From Microvirga sesbaniae (GTDB lineage: Bacteria > Pseudomonadota > Alphaproteobacteria > Rhizobiales > Beijerinckiaceae), in assembly GCF_025460805.1 (NCBI RefSeq), contig NZ_JAMXFJ010000042.1:1-34706 (forward strand): 34,706 nt of DNA. Reading direction: 5' to 3'. Under the pieces are notes generated by a model that did no database searches, was not told the DNA's origin, and saw nothing but the letters and a program-made list of their open reading frames with translations. The stretch's first letter is position 1. The number at the start of each line of letters is the position of its first letter. Positions 16,555 through 24,462 of this stretch are shown here, one piece after another. Both the position numbers and the translations under genes were made by a program.

Positions 16555-16752
16555 CAGGGCTCCTTGTTTTGACCGGGTAGGCTGCGACCGGATCGGCTCA
16601 CGTGCCGACGAACGTGAAACGGACGGGACAGGTGAACGTGTGTCTCGCCACGCACTCACCCCGCTCGCTTCTACGACATAAACGACAATTCATGTGCGCA
16701 TGTCAATGATAATGCATTCCATCACATGAGAACCTCTGTCCGGGCCGGTACA
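16555..16752. promoter_or_regulatory. Divergent promoter region between the que and fol operons
   Basis: This 198-bp spacer must hold promoters for the leftward que genes and the rightward fol genes. An AT-rich stretch (about 16675-16726) contains the palindrome AATGCATT within AATGATAATGCATTCC and an imperfect dyad CATGTGCGCATG. It could be a Fur/Zur-type site, but it does not match the GTATAnTATAC palindromes at 10546-10579. No preQ1-type riboswitch was recognised by eye. Confidence 0.35.
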
Positions 16753-16920
16753 ATGATTCAAGTTAGACGACCGAAGAACACGCCGTACGTAGTCGCTGAT
16801 GGCCTGGAATGTTTTGATGGACGGCTGGTTCCGGTTCTTGATCCGAGCCTTCCTATGGAAGAGATCTCGACTTCTGGAGCAAACCGCTACAGAAAGAGAC
16901 CCTTTCCTGAACTAAGGTGA
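16753..16920 (+). CDS. 55-residue ORF coupled to folP, function unknown
   Basis: A short frame MIQVRRPKNTPYVVADGLEC, then FDGRLVPVLDPSLPMEEIST to the end FPELR, stopping 3 bp before the folP ATG. The sequence before folP (AAGGTGAG) doubles as this frame's last codons and the folP ribosome site. The start is uncertain: neither the ATG at 16753 nor the in-frame ATG at 16726 has a clear ribosome site. No family is recognised. It could be a leader peptide, a small partner, or the tail of a lost gene such as a GTP cyclohydrolase, but no folE or folE2 motif is visible. Confidence 0.4.
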   Translation: MIQVRRPKNTPYVVADGLECFDGRLVPVLDPSLPMEEISTSGANRYRKRPFPELR

Positions 16921-16923
16921 GCT

Positions 16924-17739
16924 ATGACGGTGATCCTGAACGACCTCGGCACACGCACCCTGATCATGGGTGTCCTGAACGTAACGCCTGACTCATTCTC
17001 GGATGGCGGTCTGTTCGGCGACCATGCTACTGCGGTCAAGCATGCCCGCGAAATGGAGCAGGCAGGCGCCGACATCATTGACATTGGCGGAGAGTCCACA
17101 CGCCCCGGCCATACACCGATCGAAGCCCAGGAGGAGCAACGGCGGGTCCTGCCGATCATCCGCGACCTTGCTTCCGTCTTGACGGTGCCGATCTCGATCG
17201 ACACCTATCGGGCAGCCACGGCCCGAGCCGCCCTCGCGGCAGGGGCCAAAATCGTGAACGATATTTGGGGCCTTCAGCGTGATCCTGACATGGCAGCGGT
17301 CATCGCGGACTACAATGCCTACGCGATCGTCATGCACAACCGGGCCGAGGTCGAGGCCTCGCTCGACATCATGGCGGATATGCTGCGCTTCTTCGAGCAC
17401 TCCTTGGCTCTGGCCCGCCAAGCTGGTATCCCAGATGCACGCCTGATCCTTGATCCGGGTATCGGCTTCGGCAAGACAGCCGACCAAAATCTTGAAGCTC
17501 TCCGCCGCCTGCCGGAACTGAAGGCGCTGGGTTTCCCTGTGATGGTAGGTGCTTCTCGCAAGTCGGTCCTGAGTCGCTTCTATGATCCCCATGTCCCACC
17601 GCGCGATCGACTCTTCGGCACTCTCGGAGCGCATGTGGCGGCCGTGAGCCGCGGCGCCGATATCGTTCGCGTCCACGACGTCAAGGCTCATGTGGAGGCC
17701 TGCCGTGTGGCCGACATCCTCTTGAGGAACCTGCCATGA
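16924..17739 (+). CDS. folP: Dihydropteroate synthase
   Basis: A 271-residue TIM-barrel enzyme joining 6-hydroxymethyl-dihydropterin pyrophosphate and p-aminobenzoate to dihydropteroate, the target of sulfonamides. Pterin- and pABA-site motifs are present: LIMGVLNVTPDSFSDGG (13-29), DIIDIGGESTRPGH, SIDTYRAATARAAL, NDIWGLQRDP, LDPGIGFGKTADQN, GASRKSVLSRF and the end RVHDVKAHVEA. The start at 16924 has AAGGTGAG just upstream. It is the first recognised gene of folP-folB-folK and overlaps folB by 4 bases. Relative to housekeeping FolP the sequence is divergent (SIDTYRA, NDIWGL). This suggests a paralogue beyond the chromosomal copy, but the rest of the genome is not visible. Confidence 0.95.
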   Translation: MTVILNDLGTRTLIMGVLNVTPDSFSDGGLFGDHATAVKHAREMEQAGADIIDIGGESTRPGHTPIEAQEEQRRVLPIIRDLASVLTVPISIDTYRAATARAALAAGAKIVNDIWGLQRDPDMAAVIADYNAYAIVMHNRAEVEASLDIMADMLRFFEHSLALARQAGIPDARLILDPGIGFGKTADQNLEALRRLPELKALGFPVMVGASRKSVLSRFYDPHVPPRDRLFGTLGAHVAAVSRGADIVRVHDVKAHVEACRVADILLRNLP

Positions 17740-18104
17740 GCGATACGATTACGCTCTCCCGTCTGGCGCTCTATGCTCACCATGGCGTTCACGCTGAAGA
17801 GGCTCGCCTCGGGCAGCGCTTCTATGTCAGCCTGACCTGCTTGCTTGATGTTAAACCTGCCGGGCAGGCGGATGATTACCGGCAGACCGTCTGCTATGCG
17901 ACCTTGGCTAAGCTCGTTCATGAGATTGGCACAACGCGCCGCTTCCATATCATCGAGGGGCTGGCCGAGGCAATTGCCGCAGCCGTGCTCGCCCAGTTCC
18001 AGCTGATTACGGCCGTGACAGTGCAGATCGAGAAGCCTGAGGCTCCGGTGCCTTTCATTCTCAACGGTGTTGCGGTTCAGATCCGGCGCTCCCGCAATGG
18101 CTAA
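17736..18104 (+). CDS. folB: Dihydroneopterin aldolase
   Basis: A 122-residue tunnel-fold enzyme cleaving 7,8-dihydroneopterin to 6-hydroxymethyl-dihydropterin and glycolaldehyde. It reads LYAHHGVHAEEARLGQRFYV (YxxHGVxxxExxxGQxFxV motif), the catalytic region DDYRQTVCYATLAKLVHEI, and FHIIEGLAEAIA with the active-site Glu. VQIEKPEAPVP is the usual KPxAP segment. It starts within the folP stop (ATGA overlap) and its stop lies inside the start of folK, so the three are tightly coupled. If the neighbouring QueD is really PTPS-III-like, the locus would hold two routes to the same pterin. Confidence 0.94.
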   Translation: MSDTITLSRLALYAHHGVHAEEARLGQRFYVSLTCLLDVKPAGQADDYRQTVCYATLAKLVHEIGTTRRFHIIEGLAEAIAAAVLAQFQLITAVTVQIEKPEAPVPFILNGVAVQIRRSRNG

Positions 18105-18570
18105 GGTCGCACTCAGCCTCGGCAGCAATCTGGGCGACAAGCGCGCCAACATTGCCAAGGCACTGTCCGCTCTGGATGAGGGTGGTGCACGGATTATGGT
18201 GCGCTCTGCGGACTACCGCACGGAGCCCTGGGGTCCCATTGCTCAGGACTGGTTCGTCAATGCCTGTGCCCTGGCCGAGACGGATCTCGCGCCCGATGAC
18301 CTTCTGGCCCTGTGCCTTCGGGTGGAGCGGCAGCTTGGGCGCATCCGCGAGGTGAAGTGGGGGCCCCGGGTCATCGACATCGATATTCTAACCTATGACG
18401 ATCTTGAGCTGATCACTCGCAGTCTGACCCTCCCCCACCCATTCATAGGAGAGCGTGAGTTTGTGCTGGTGCCGCTAGCCGAGATCGCATCGGATCTGAA
18501 GCTCGGCGGCCGGCCTATAATGGATATGCTCGCCGGATTGAACAGAGGCGATGTCGCGAAGCTTACCTAA
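18097..18570 (+). CDS. folK: HPPK, 6-hydroxymethyl-dihydropterin pyrophosphokinase
   Basis: A 157-residue kinase that pyrophosphorylates 6-hydroxymethyl-dihydropterin with ATP, giving the FolP substrate. Motifs are VALSLGSNLGDKRANI at the N-terminus, SADYRTEPWGPIAQDWFVNA, LRVERQLGRIREVKWGPRVI and DIDILTYDD with the catalytic Asp pair, then LTLPHPFIGEREFVLVPLAE. The start at 18097 gives MAKVALSLGSN and overlaps folB by 8 bases. Length is normal. Its stop runs into the remnant IS630 on the opposite strand, so nothing further of the operon survives. Confidence 0.95.
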   Translation: MAKVALSLGSNLGDKRANIAKALSALDEGGARIMVRSADYRTEPWGPIAQDWFVNACALAETDLAPDDLLALCLRVERQLGRIREVKWGPRVIDIDILTYDDLELITRSLTLPHPFIGEREFVLVPLAEIASDLKLGGRPIMDMLAGLNRGDVAKLT

Positions 18571-18904
18571 GCCAGGATTCGCTTGTTGGCCAACGGATCG
18601 CGGCTTCGTTCGTGATTGAGCTGCATCATGGCTTCGTGGATCGTCTGGTCGAGGTCTTCGGGGCGGGTGAAGGTCAGGTGGGCAAGGTCATCGCGCTTCA
18701 CATCGCGCCATCGCTCTTTGATGTCATTGAGTCCAGGGGCATACTTGGCAGCCAATCAACGCTGAGCCAGTGCACCCGCTGCGCGAGGGCTGCTGTGCTT
18801 GCATTGCTGGTGTAAATGACAAACGCTGGCAGGGGCGGCGCTCCGCGAAGGAGCAGATCCATCGGCTCGGCGGCTCCGGAGCCTACACCCACCAAATGCT
18901 CCAT
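18567..18904 (-). pseudogene. IS630-family transposase C-terminal remnant
   Basis: Minus-strand sequence in two overlapping frames: PPLPAFVIYTSNASTAALAQ then RVHWLSVDWLP, followed in another frame by KYAPGLNDIKERWRDVKRDD, LAHLTFTRPEDLDQTIHEAM. This is the end of an IS630 DDE domain (YAPELNDIExxWRDLKRxxLAH, with the catalytic Glu position). It is frameshifted near 18750 and lacks the first half. Its 3' end overlaps the last bases of folK, marking the right border of the pterin block. Confidence 0.8.
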
Positions 18905-19361
18905 CAGCCGCGATCATAGGCGCCAGCAGAATTCCAGATCCGACTGCAATTGACCTACCAGTGCAATACCTTTCTGGCTCGGATTAGCGCCACCGAGATG
19001 GCAACGCCTCTGCCGGAGGAGTGAAGGGTGTGGTATCGTCCATATCCCACAGTGCAAACGTGGCGCTGCATGCGGTTGGGCTCGACAGCGTCAATCCCGG
19101 CTTCTAAGGCCATGCTCGCCTACACTCGTTGGGTGAGGCGTATTGCAGCCAGTGCCCCCGAGCTTTGGCGACCTATACTTCCGGACCATGAGCAGGCGCG
19201 GTGAAGGACTACACCGGGTCAACATCGGCGCTTAACCGCGGCGGTGTGACGGTCTGCCCACCAGCCTAACGTGGAGGACATCTCCGTCAGTCGTACATTC
19301 TCGGCTCTATCAATAGCTTGGACAAGTTGTGCAATACCGCTTGGCTAAAGCGGATTTTGGA
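18905..19361. other. Gap with no supportable gene
   Basis: About 460 bp between two IS630 copies. Short frames resemble transposase scraps (for example KDYTGSTSALNRGGV on the plus strand near 19205, faintly like an IS5 N-terminus), but nothing is long enough to call. Treated as decayed mobile-element sequence. Confidence 0.4.
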
Positions 19362-20318
19362 TCAGTGTAGAGCACAGCCAGCGTGCCTGATACAGCCTTT
19401 GGCATGGTGTGCGGTGATGGTGTAGAGGGCTAGTTGTTTGAGCTCTGCCTCCAGGGTTTCAAGACTGCGCTCGGCTTTGGTCTTGAGCCGCTCATTCATC
19501 TTAGCCCAGGCAGGCTCGATCGGGTTGAACTCAGGCGAGTAGCGCGGCAGGTACATCAGTCCGATGCCGGGGTGATTCAGCAGGTCGCGAACTTCTGTGG
19601 CGTGATGCGGGCGCAGGTTGTCCATCGCCAGAATGGCGTCCGGCTTCGTGCCTTTGAGGGCCCGCACAAGCACCTGTTCGAGATAGCCCAGCAGCACCGA
19701 CGTGGAGGTGGACGCCTCGATGGTAATCGTGGTCACCAGTCTGTCACACGCGAGGGCCCCTAGAACCGTCAGCCGTTGCCAGGAGCCGAGCGGGATCGAC
19801 CCATAGGCGCGCTGCCCACTCGGCGCTCGGGCGTGGGTGCGGGCCATCTTAGTCGTCACCCCGCTCTCGTCGAGGAACACCAAGCGTTCCACGAATAGGT
19901 GGTTTATCTGCTGGCGGTAAGCCTCACGCTCGGCGGCAATCTCGGGCCGCTCCTGCTCGGCCGCCCGGAGCGTCTTTTTTCACCGTCAGCTTGAGGCGCT
20001 GCAGCGTCCGGCACATCACCGGTCGGCTGATCCGCTTGCTGGTGAGCGCAAACAGACGCTCCGCGTACTGATCCAGGTAGGAATCGTTGGTCTCAGCCAC
20101 GAGCCCTCGCAGCAGCGCCAGATCATGGGATCCTAGCCGACCGGGCGGTCCTCCGCGGCCCGGCCTCGGGCAGCGCCGGCCCTCCTGGCGGGCGGATCCA
20201 GTTCGACACGGTGGCGGGGCACACCCGAAAGCGGCAGGCAATGGCAACCTGGCTGCCCTCACCTTGCTCATAGGCAGCCGGAACGTGCTCGCGCAAATCG
20301 CTGGAATAAGGCTGGCAT
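19362..20318 (-). pseudogene. IS630-family transposase, nearly full length but frameshifted
   Basis: Read from the ATG at 20318, all parts of an IS630 transposase are recognisable but in different frames. The HTH part is PYSSDLREHVPAAYEQGEGS then QVAIACRFRVCPATVSNWI. The linker is GRLGSHDLALLRGLVAETND then KRISRPVMCRTLQRLKLTVK. The DDE domain is RLVFLDESGVTTKMARTHAR, ILAMDNLRPHHATEVRDLL, and YLPRYSPEFNPIEPAWAKMN with the catalytic Glu. Frame changes lie near 20310, between the HTH and linker (about 20190), and near 19960. The last half (19362-19892) is one clean frame. The copy cannot make an intact transposase. Confidence 0.9.
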
Positions 20319-20416
20319 AACTTGTCTCCCGTGCCATATGGCCAACAACGCACAGACCGCTGCTCTCGGTTCAAATCAGCTCGAAGTTCGCTTTAGCATG
20401 GCTGCGGTCCGCTCCA

Positions 20417-21085
20417 TCATCGGGCGGCAAACAGTGCGGCACAGCCAATGGTCTCCACCCTCACCTGCTCAAAGCGGGCGGCCAGCTCCCGTCGCAGATC
20501 CTCGGCACAGTCCTGTTCGTTCGAGAAGATCCCCTTTGAATTGTAGAAACCCATCAGTACTCTGGCCATTCGGGAGCGCTGGATCCCCCTAGCCAAGAGC
20601 GTCGAACCAAACACGACTCCACCTGGTGCGAGAAAAGGCCTGATGTGGTCAAACACCACCGCCTTCTGCTCCATGCTACCCGGCAGGCAATGCAGCACGT
20701 AGTTGATGCCGATGGAGGTAAAAGGGCCCGTCTCAAGCTGAAAAGGCTCCAGAACATTCGCACAGACGCATTTGGGGTCATAGCGCCGGATCCGGGATGC
20801 GGTCCGCGCGAGGCAGGTCAGGTTGAGATCGAGCAGCGTGATCTGGGGCTGGCCGGAAGGAAACTGGCAGTGGTCGAGAAACCAGCCCGTGCCGACCCCG
20901 ATTTCGAGGTGACGGTCACTCACGTGATCATTGTAGCGGTCGAGCAGACGTTGGGGCGGGCACTTCCAGATAAGGGGGCTGGACAGGCCGAGCACCACCA
21001 GATCGTAAACGTCGAGCATGCGGGGTGTATATACGGCCTGCCCAGCCACGACCGCCGGGTCAGTCCTCTCGTGCCGTGTAGTCAT
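20417..21085 (-). CDS. Class I SAM-dependent methyltransferase
   Basis: A 222-residue Rossmann-fold methyltransferase. Motif I is HLEIGVGTGWFLDH (about 60-73), an acidic end of strand 2 is ITLLDLN, and post-motif sequences are YVLHCLPG and FLAPGGVVFGSTLL (typical motif III, LxPGGxL). The start at 21085 (MTTRHERTD) has AGGAGGG 8 bp upstream; a longer in-frame extension adds low-complexity sequence with no ribosome site. The substrate cannot be told from the sequence. It resembles small-molecule methyltransferases of the UbiE type rather than DNA or protein ones. It is isolated between transposon remnants, so the operon context is lost. Confidence 0.88.
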   Translation of the reverse strand: MTTRHERTDPAVVAGQAVYTPRMLDVYDLVVLGLSSPLIWKCPPQRLLDRYNDHVSDRHLEIGVGTGWFLDHCQFPSGQPQITLLDLNLTCLARTASRIRRYDPKCVCANVLEPFQLETGPFTSIGINYVLHCLPGSMEQKAVVFDHIRPFLAPGGVVFGSTLLARGIQRSRMARVLMGFYNSKGIFSNEQDCAEDLRRELAARFEQVRVETIGCAALFAAR

Positions 21086-21377
21086 TGGTGTGCCCTCCTG
21101 AAGCATTCCAGCGTACCGCGATGTTGCTGAGTGATGTACGGGATCGGCGCATGCAATTGTTGGGCCACAGCGCGTCCGCGGCAAAATGTTTCTGGTGCTT
21201 ACTATGTGATTACCAGGAAGAGAGAGATCTGTGACACGCAGAAGTGTTGTCATGTCGATTCTCTTGCAAATCCGGCACAGGAACGAGAGAGTAGCAGTGT
21301 ATCGTGCCGTACTTATGCGGCGAGCAGGTGAAACTGTTCGGCGAGCGATAGCGCCGATTGCACGCATATTTCGCCTG

Positions 21378-21655
21378 CTATTTGCGCGGCATATGGATCA
21401 ACTCGTTGCCATCCAAGATCGCGCGGGCACTGTCAGCGGACTTGAAGCCGACCATCGATCGCACGCGGGTTTGACGGCGCAGCGATCCTGCTCGATGCCG
21501 TGAGATATTGACTCTACTGGGTCCTGATCGGCTTGAGCCGGCGTCTTGAACGGTTCTGCCGCCGACTCTCAGCATCACACGACAGGACGGCTTCATGATT
21601 GGTCTCCCTGGCATCGGCGACGATCCTCTCGGGCCGGCCATGCCGCACGACGAAC
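21378..21655 (-). pseudogene. IS6-family transposase C-terminal remnant
   Basis: Minus-strand fragments ERIVADARETNHEAVLSCDA, SRRRLKPIRTQ and MVGFKSADSARAILDGNELI then HMPRK correspond to the last third of an IS6/IS240 transposase (ERIVxDxSxTNxEAIxxCD; MLGFKSxxSAxxILxGIELxHMxRK). Frames differ between blocks. Sequence similarity with the IS6 remnant at 13863-14462 is evident on the shared part, but the two are different copies. Confidence 0.75.
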
Positions 21656-21925
21656 CGCCTTGAGCAGGAACTCCCAATCGATGCTGGCGAAGTACCATTG
21701 GACGGCGAGCACCCGGTCGAACAGCCAGCAGAGCTGACCGGTCTACCTGAGCGCATCGGTCGCGGATCGGCTGGGCGATACCCGTAAGAGTCACCATGGA
21801 CGACAGGCTCCTTGATCGGCTCGAGATATCGTTTGACCACCTCCTGCGCGATCCTGTCGCCGGCCGTGGGCACACCCTCAGCGAACTGCACCTGGATCCA
21901 ACCAACCTTTGGGATCGGCTGAGGT
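21650..21925 (-). pseudogene. Group II intron reverse transcriptase fragment
   Basis: The minus strand reads IPKVGWIQVQFAEGVPTAGD, then RIAQEVVKRYLEPIKEPVVH and GDSYGYRP. This is the RT-0/RT-1/RT-2 region of group II intron maturases (IPKxxGxxRxLGVPTVxDRIAQxxVKxxLEPxxEPxFxxxSYGYRPG). In another frame follows IDWEFLLKAVRR, from the palm (FDNIDHxLLLKAVR). The YADD motif and the X and endonuclease domains are absent. It is joined directly to the IS6 remnant at its downstream end. Confidence 0.75.
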
Positions 21926-22289
21926 CATCCACCCGTTCCATCCGCTGCGCGGACAGCGGTGTGTCTTTCTGAAGGCCCGCTGCGTCTCGGGTGTCGAGAC
22001 ATTGAGCCTGCGCGACCCCCACCGCGGCTCGTTTGCCATACCGCGAGACTGGACCGAATGTACGCGGCCGGAGGCGCAAGCCTCCGCCACGAGCCTCCCC
22101 TTGCTGATCAAAGCGTTCGCATGCAACCAATCCGGGGTGACCGATGGTCCATCTTTTGATTCGCTCGGACAGACTGGTGAGTCGGTCCGATGGACATCCA
22201 ACACCTTTCATCAGCGGCCTTGCGCAAACGCCGCCACAAGCTCGCGCACGGCTTGCCGCCCATCGAGCAGGTGCTGCGAGGCTCGCTGA
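21909..22289 (+). pseudogene. DUF5372-like small protein, decayed
   Basis: The frame MGSAEVIHPFHPLRGQRCVF, then KARCVSGVETLSLRDPHRGS and FAIPRDWTECT resembles the short DUF5372 proteins (VTHPFHPLxGRxFxLxxxxxxxGxxxVxLxDxxGxxxxIPxxWTD) found next to recombinase/transposase cassettes. The tail past about residue 90 loses similarity. The function is unknown; these genes travel with mobile elements. It overlaps the end of the reverse transcriptase fragment on the other strand. Confidence 0.55.
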
Positions 22290-22552
22290 TCGAGACTTAC
22301 AAACGATATGGGCACCTAAACTGCTACTGCATAACCCGGACCGGGTCACGGTCCGAAGCGAAATCTGTCCATCACTCAGCTCGGCGGTCGCCCCCGAAGG
22401 GACTACGTTCCAAATTACGCCTATCCGCGAGCCGCGCAATTGATCGCCACTTTCCCGCAAGCTACGCGGCGCGCTCGACGAGATTGGCGCGATCAACGCA
22501 GAACTCTGCGACGACGCGCAGAGATTGGATAGACCCTCGTAGCCCAACATAA
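22190..22552 (+). pseudogene. DUF6788-like protein of mobile cassettes, frameshifted
   Basis: The frame reads AALRKRRHKLAHGLPPIEQV then LRGSLIETYKRYGHLNCYC, a good match to the LRGSLxERYxRCGxPxCxC core of small zinc-knuckle-like DUF6788 proteins. The expected continuation (LSITQLGGRPRRDYVPN on the same strand in another frame, from about 22365) shows a frameshift. It overlaps the DUF5372-like frame, a pairing often seen in transposase-linked cassettes. Non-functional as it stands. Confidence 0.55.
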
Positions 22553-22976
22553 GAGAGTAGAGGTCACTCTTGTTGAGGCAGTGCAGAGGGCGAAACACCC
22601 CGCATGGGTCGAGCTGATACGCAACGCGGCCGATGCATGTATATTACAACAGCCAAGGTTAACATCTCATCGTTGGCCGGCGTCATGCGCCCCAGCAACC
22701 CCGTCTTATGACCTTGGAAGACGCCATAGTCGTGGCGCGGCGAGTAAGCGACCGTCATCGCACTTTAGGCTTGACCGGGACCCGCAACAAGCGCATCTGC
22801 CTTTCCACCCGCAGTCTGCTTTGGCAGAATGCGGATCCACTGGAACTTTGAACCCCATGCCAAGCGACAGTCACAGTCGATTGACCACGCCGTCACGGGC
22901 CTGTGCAGGCACCTGATCTCTTGATCGGCTCACCTGCGACCGGCCCTTGACGGCTGGTTGGAACCGAGGTGAGCCC
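22553..22976. other. Gap with no supportable gene
   Basis: About 420 bp between mobile-element debris and the small membrane protein gene. The short frames on both strands lack ribosome sites and recognisable families. The promoter of the 22977-24187 pair should lie in the right part, but no confident -35/-10 pair stands out. Confidence 0.4.
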
Positions 22977-23195
22977 ATGACCCTCCATATTCGGCGCCTC
23001 CGTGCGTCCCTCCGCGCGCCTGCCGCGCCCGTGCCTGTCTACCAGGACCGTTCCCTGGCTTACGTGCTCTGGCTGCTCCTGTTTCTCGTCTTCGCCCCAA
23101 TGATTGGGGTGCATGTTGCCTTTCTGCTCTACCCCGATATGGCAGAGGCCCGGTCTGTCCAGGACAGGAGCAACTCCCCCGGAAAGCACGGCTGA
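22977..23195 (+). CDS. 72-residue single-pass membrane protein upstream of corA
   Basis: The start at 22977 (MTLHIRRLRASLRAPAAPVP) has GAGGTGAG just upstream. Residues about 35-62 (SLAYVLWLLLFLVFAPMIGV then HVAFLLYPD) form one long hydrophobic segment, preceded by a basic N-terminus and followed by a charged, disordered tail (SVQDRSNSPGKHG). By the positive-inside rule the N-terminus should be cytoplasmic. It ends 11 bp before the CorA-type transporter, so the two are almost certainly one operon. The family is not recognised; a small regulatory or stabilising partner of the transporter is possible. Confidence 0.65.
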   Translation: MTLHIRRLRASLRAPAAPVPVYQDRSLAYVLWLLLFLVFAPMIGVHVAFLLYPDMAEARSVQDRSNSPGKHG

Positions 23196-23206
23196 GGAAG
23201 GCTGTC

Positions 23207-24187
23207 ATGATCCGGGTCTACGACTGCTCCCAGAACAACTATGACGTGCTCGTGTCGGGTACCACGAGCCTGCCGGAGAGCGCCGTCTGGATCGACCTCG
23301 ACCGCCCCTCTCCTGAGGAGGAACAGGCGGTCGAGGCCCTGCTTAACCTTGACCTGCCCACGGCCGACGAGATGAAGGACATCGAGCCCTCCTCCCGCTT
23401 GTACGTGGAGAACGGCGCAACCTACATGACGGCTGGCGTGCTATGGGGCGTGGAAGTTGGTACGCCGGAAGTCACCCCCGTCACCTTCGTGCTCACGAAC
23501 GGGCGCCTGGTGACGATGCGCTATGCCGAGCCGCGCTCCTTCCGGACGGTCGCCAACTACATCAAGACCCAACCTGACCTGTGCACCAGCGGGGTCATGA
23601 CCCTCATTACCCTCCTGGAAGCTAATGTCGACCGCATCGCTGAAGTGCTGGAATGGGTTGGCGGAAGTGTCGATCAGGTCTCCCGGGAGATCCTTGAGCG
23701 CAAGCGCCGGGCTAAGCACAAGGCCGCCTCCACCAAGGGGCTGGAGGAGGTGCTTGATGCGATCTCGGTAGACCACAATGTGACGGTAAAGGCGCGCGAA
23801 AGTCTCGTCAGCCTTGGCCGTATGATCAGCTTCCTGGCCTTGACCCAACAGGTCAGGACCAGCAAGGAGGCGCGCGAGCACGTCAAGAGCCTAGGCCGCG
23901 ATGTCGCTTCGCTGACGGATCATGCCACCTTTATCGCCAGCAACATCAACTTCCTGCTCGATGCCTCGCTCGGCCTCATCAACCTGGAGCAAAACCAGAT
24001 AATCAAGATCTTCTCCGTGGCGGCGGCCTGCCTGATGCCCCCGACCTTGATCGCATCGAACTACGGTATGAACTTTGAGCACATGCCGGAATTAGGGTGG
24101 CTGTTCGGCTATCCGGCATCCTTGGCGATGATGGTGGTCTCAGCCATCATCCCGTTCGTCTACTTCAAGCGTAAAGGTTGGCTTTAG
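23207..24187 (+). CDS. corA: CorA-family divalent cation transporter
   Basis: A 326-residue 2-TM metal ion channel or transporter of the inner membrane. It has a long acidic cytoplasmic funnel domain (SAVWIDLDRPSPEEEQAVEA, IEPSSRLYVENGATYMTAG), a long stalk helix rich in Lys/Arg/Glu (about 165-270), then TM1 after IIKIFSVAAACLMPPTLIAS, the signature loop NYGMNFEHMPEL, and TM2 up to the basic end YFKRKGWL. GMN is the selectivity motif. CorA imports Mg2+ (also Co2+ and Ni2+); ZntB relatives move Zn2+ and share the motif, so the ion is not certain. The ATG lies about 9 bp after GAGG. It probably shares an operon with the small membrane protein upstream. Confidence 0.93.
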   Translation: MIRVYDCSQNNYDVLVSGTTSLPESAVWIDLDRPSPEEEQAVEALLNLDLPTADEMKDIEPSSRLYVENGATYMTAGVLWGVEVGTPEVTPVTFVLTNGRLVTMRYAEPRSFRTVANYIKTQPDLCTSGVMTLITLLEANVDRIAEVLEWVGGSVDQVSREILERKRRAKHKAASTKGLEEVLDAISVDHNVTVKARESLVSLGRMISFLALTQQVRTSKEAREHVKSLGRDVASLTDHATFIASNINFLLDASLGLINLEQNQIIKIFSVAAACLMPPTLIASNYGMNFEHMPELGWLFGYPASLAMMVVSAIIPFVYFKRKGWL

Positions 24188-24462
24188 GACAGACTGGGCC
24201 ATGCCTCTTTAAGGGACCAGCCCGAGAGCTGCGGGGATACCCTGGCGCAGGCCTATGCTCGATCCCGGGGCCTTCCTGATGGTGTTCACCCGGATCATCG
24301 GCTTGACGCGCGGTGACTTCCGACCGCGCTTCCGAACAACATCGCGGAGTTGCGCTACATAGTGCATCGGAACCCTTGCACTTGGCAGGTGCTCCGACTA
24401 TTACGATACACAGTGAAGCCTAATGTGGCAGCTAACGCTGCCGGACCCGCGAAGGTATTGTC

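Noticed and set aside
16555..16680. preQ1 riboswitch in front of the que operon
   Set aside because: No stem followed by the A-rich pseudoknot tail typical of preQ1-I, and the operon starts with a truncated queC close to the spacer; not supportable by eye.
21378..22598. 406-residue open frame on the minus strand
   Set aside because: It runs through parts of IS6, group II RT and antisense of the DUF5372-like and DUF6788-like relics; no single protein family fits.
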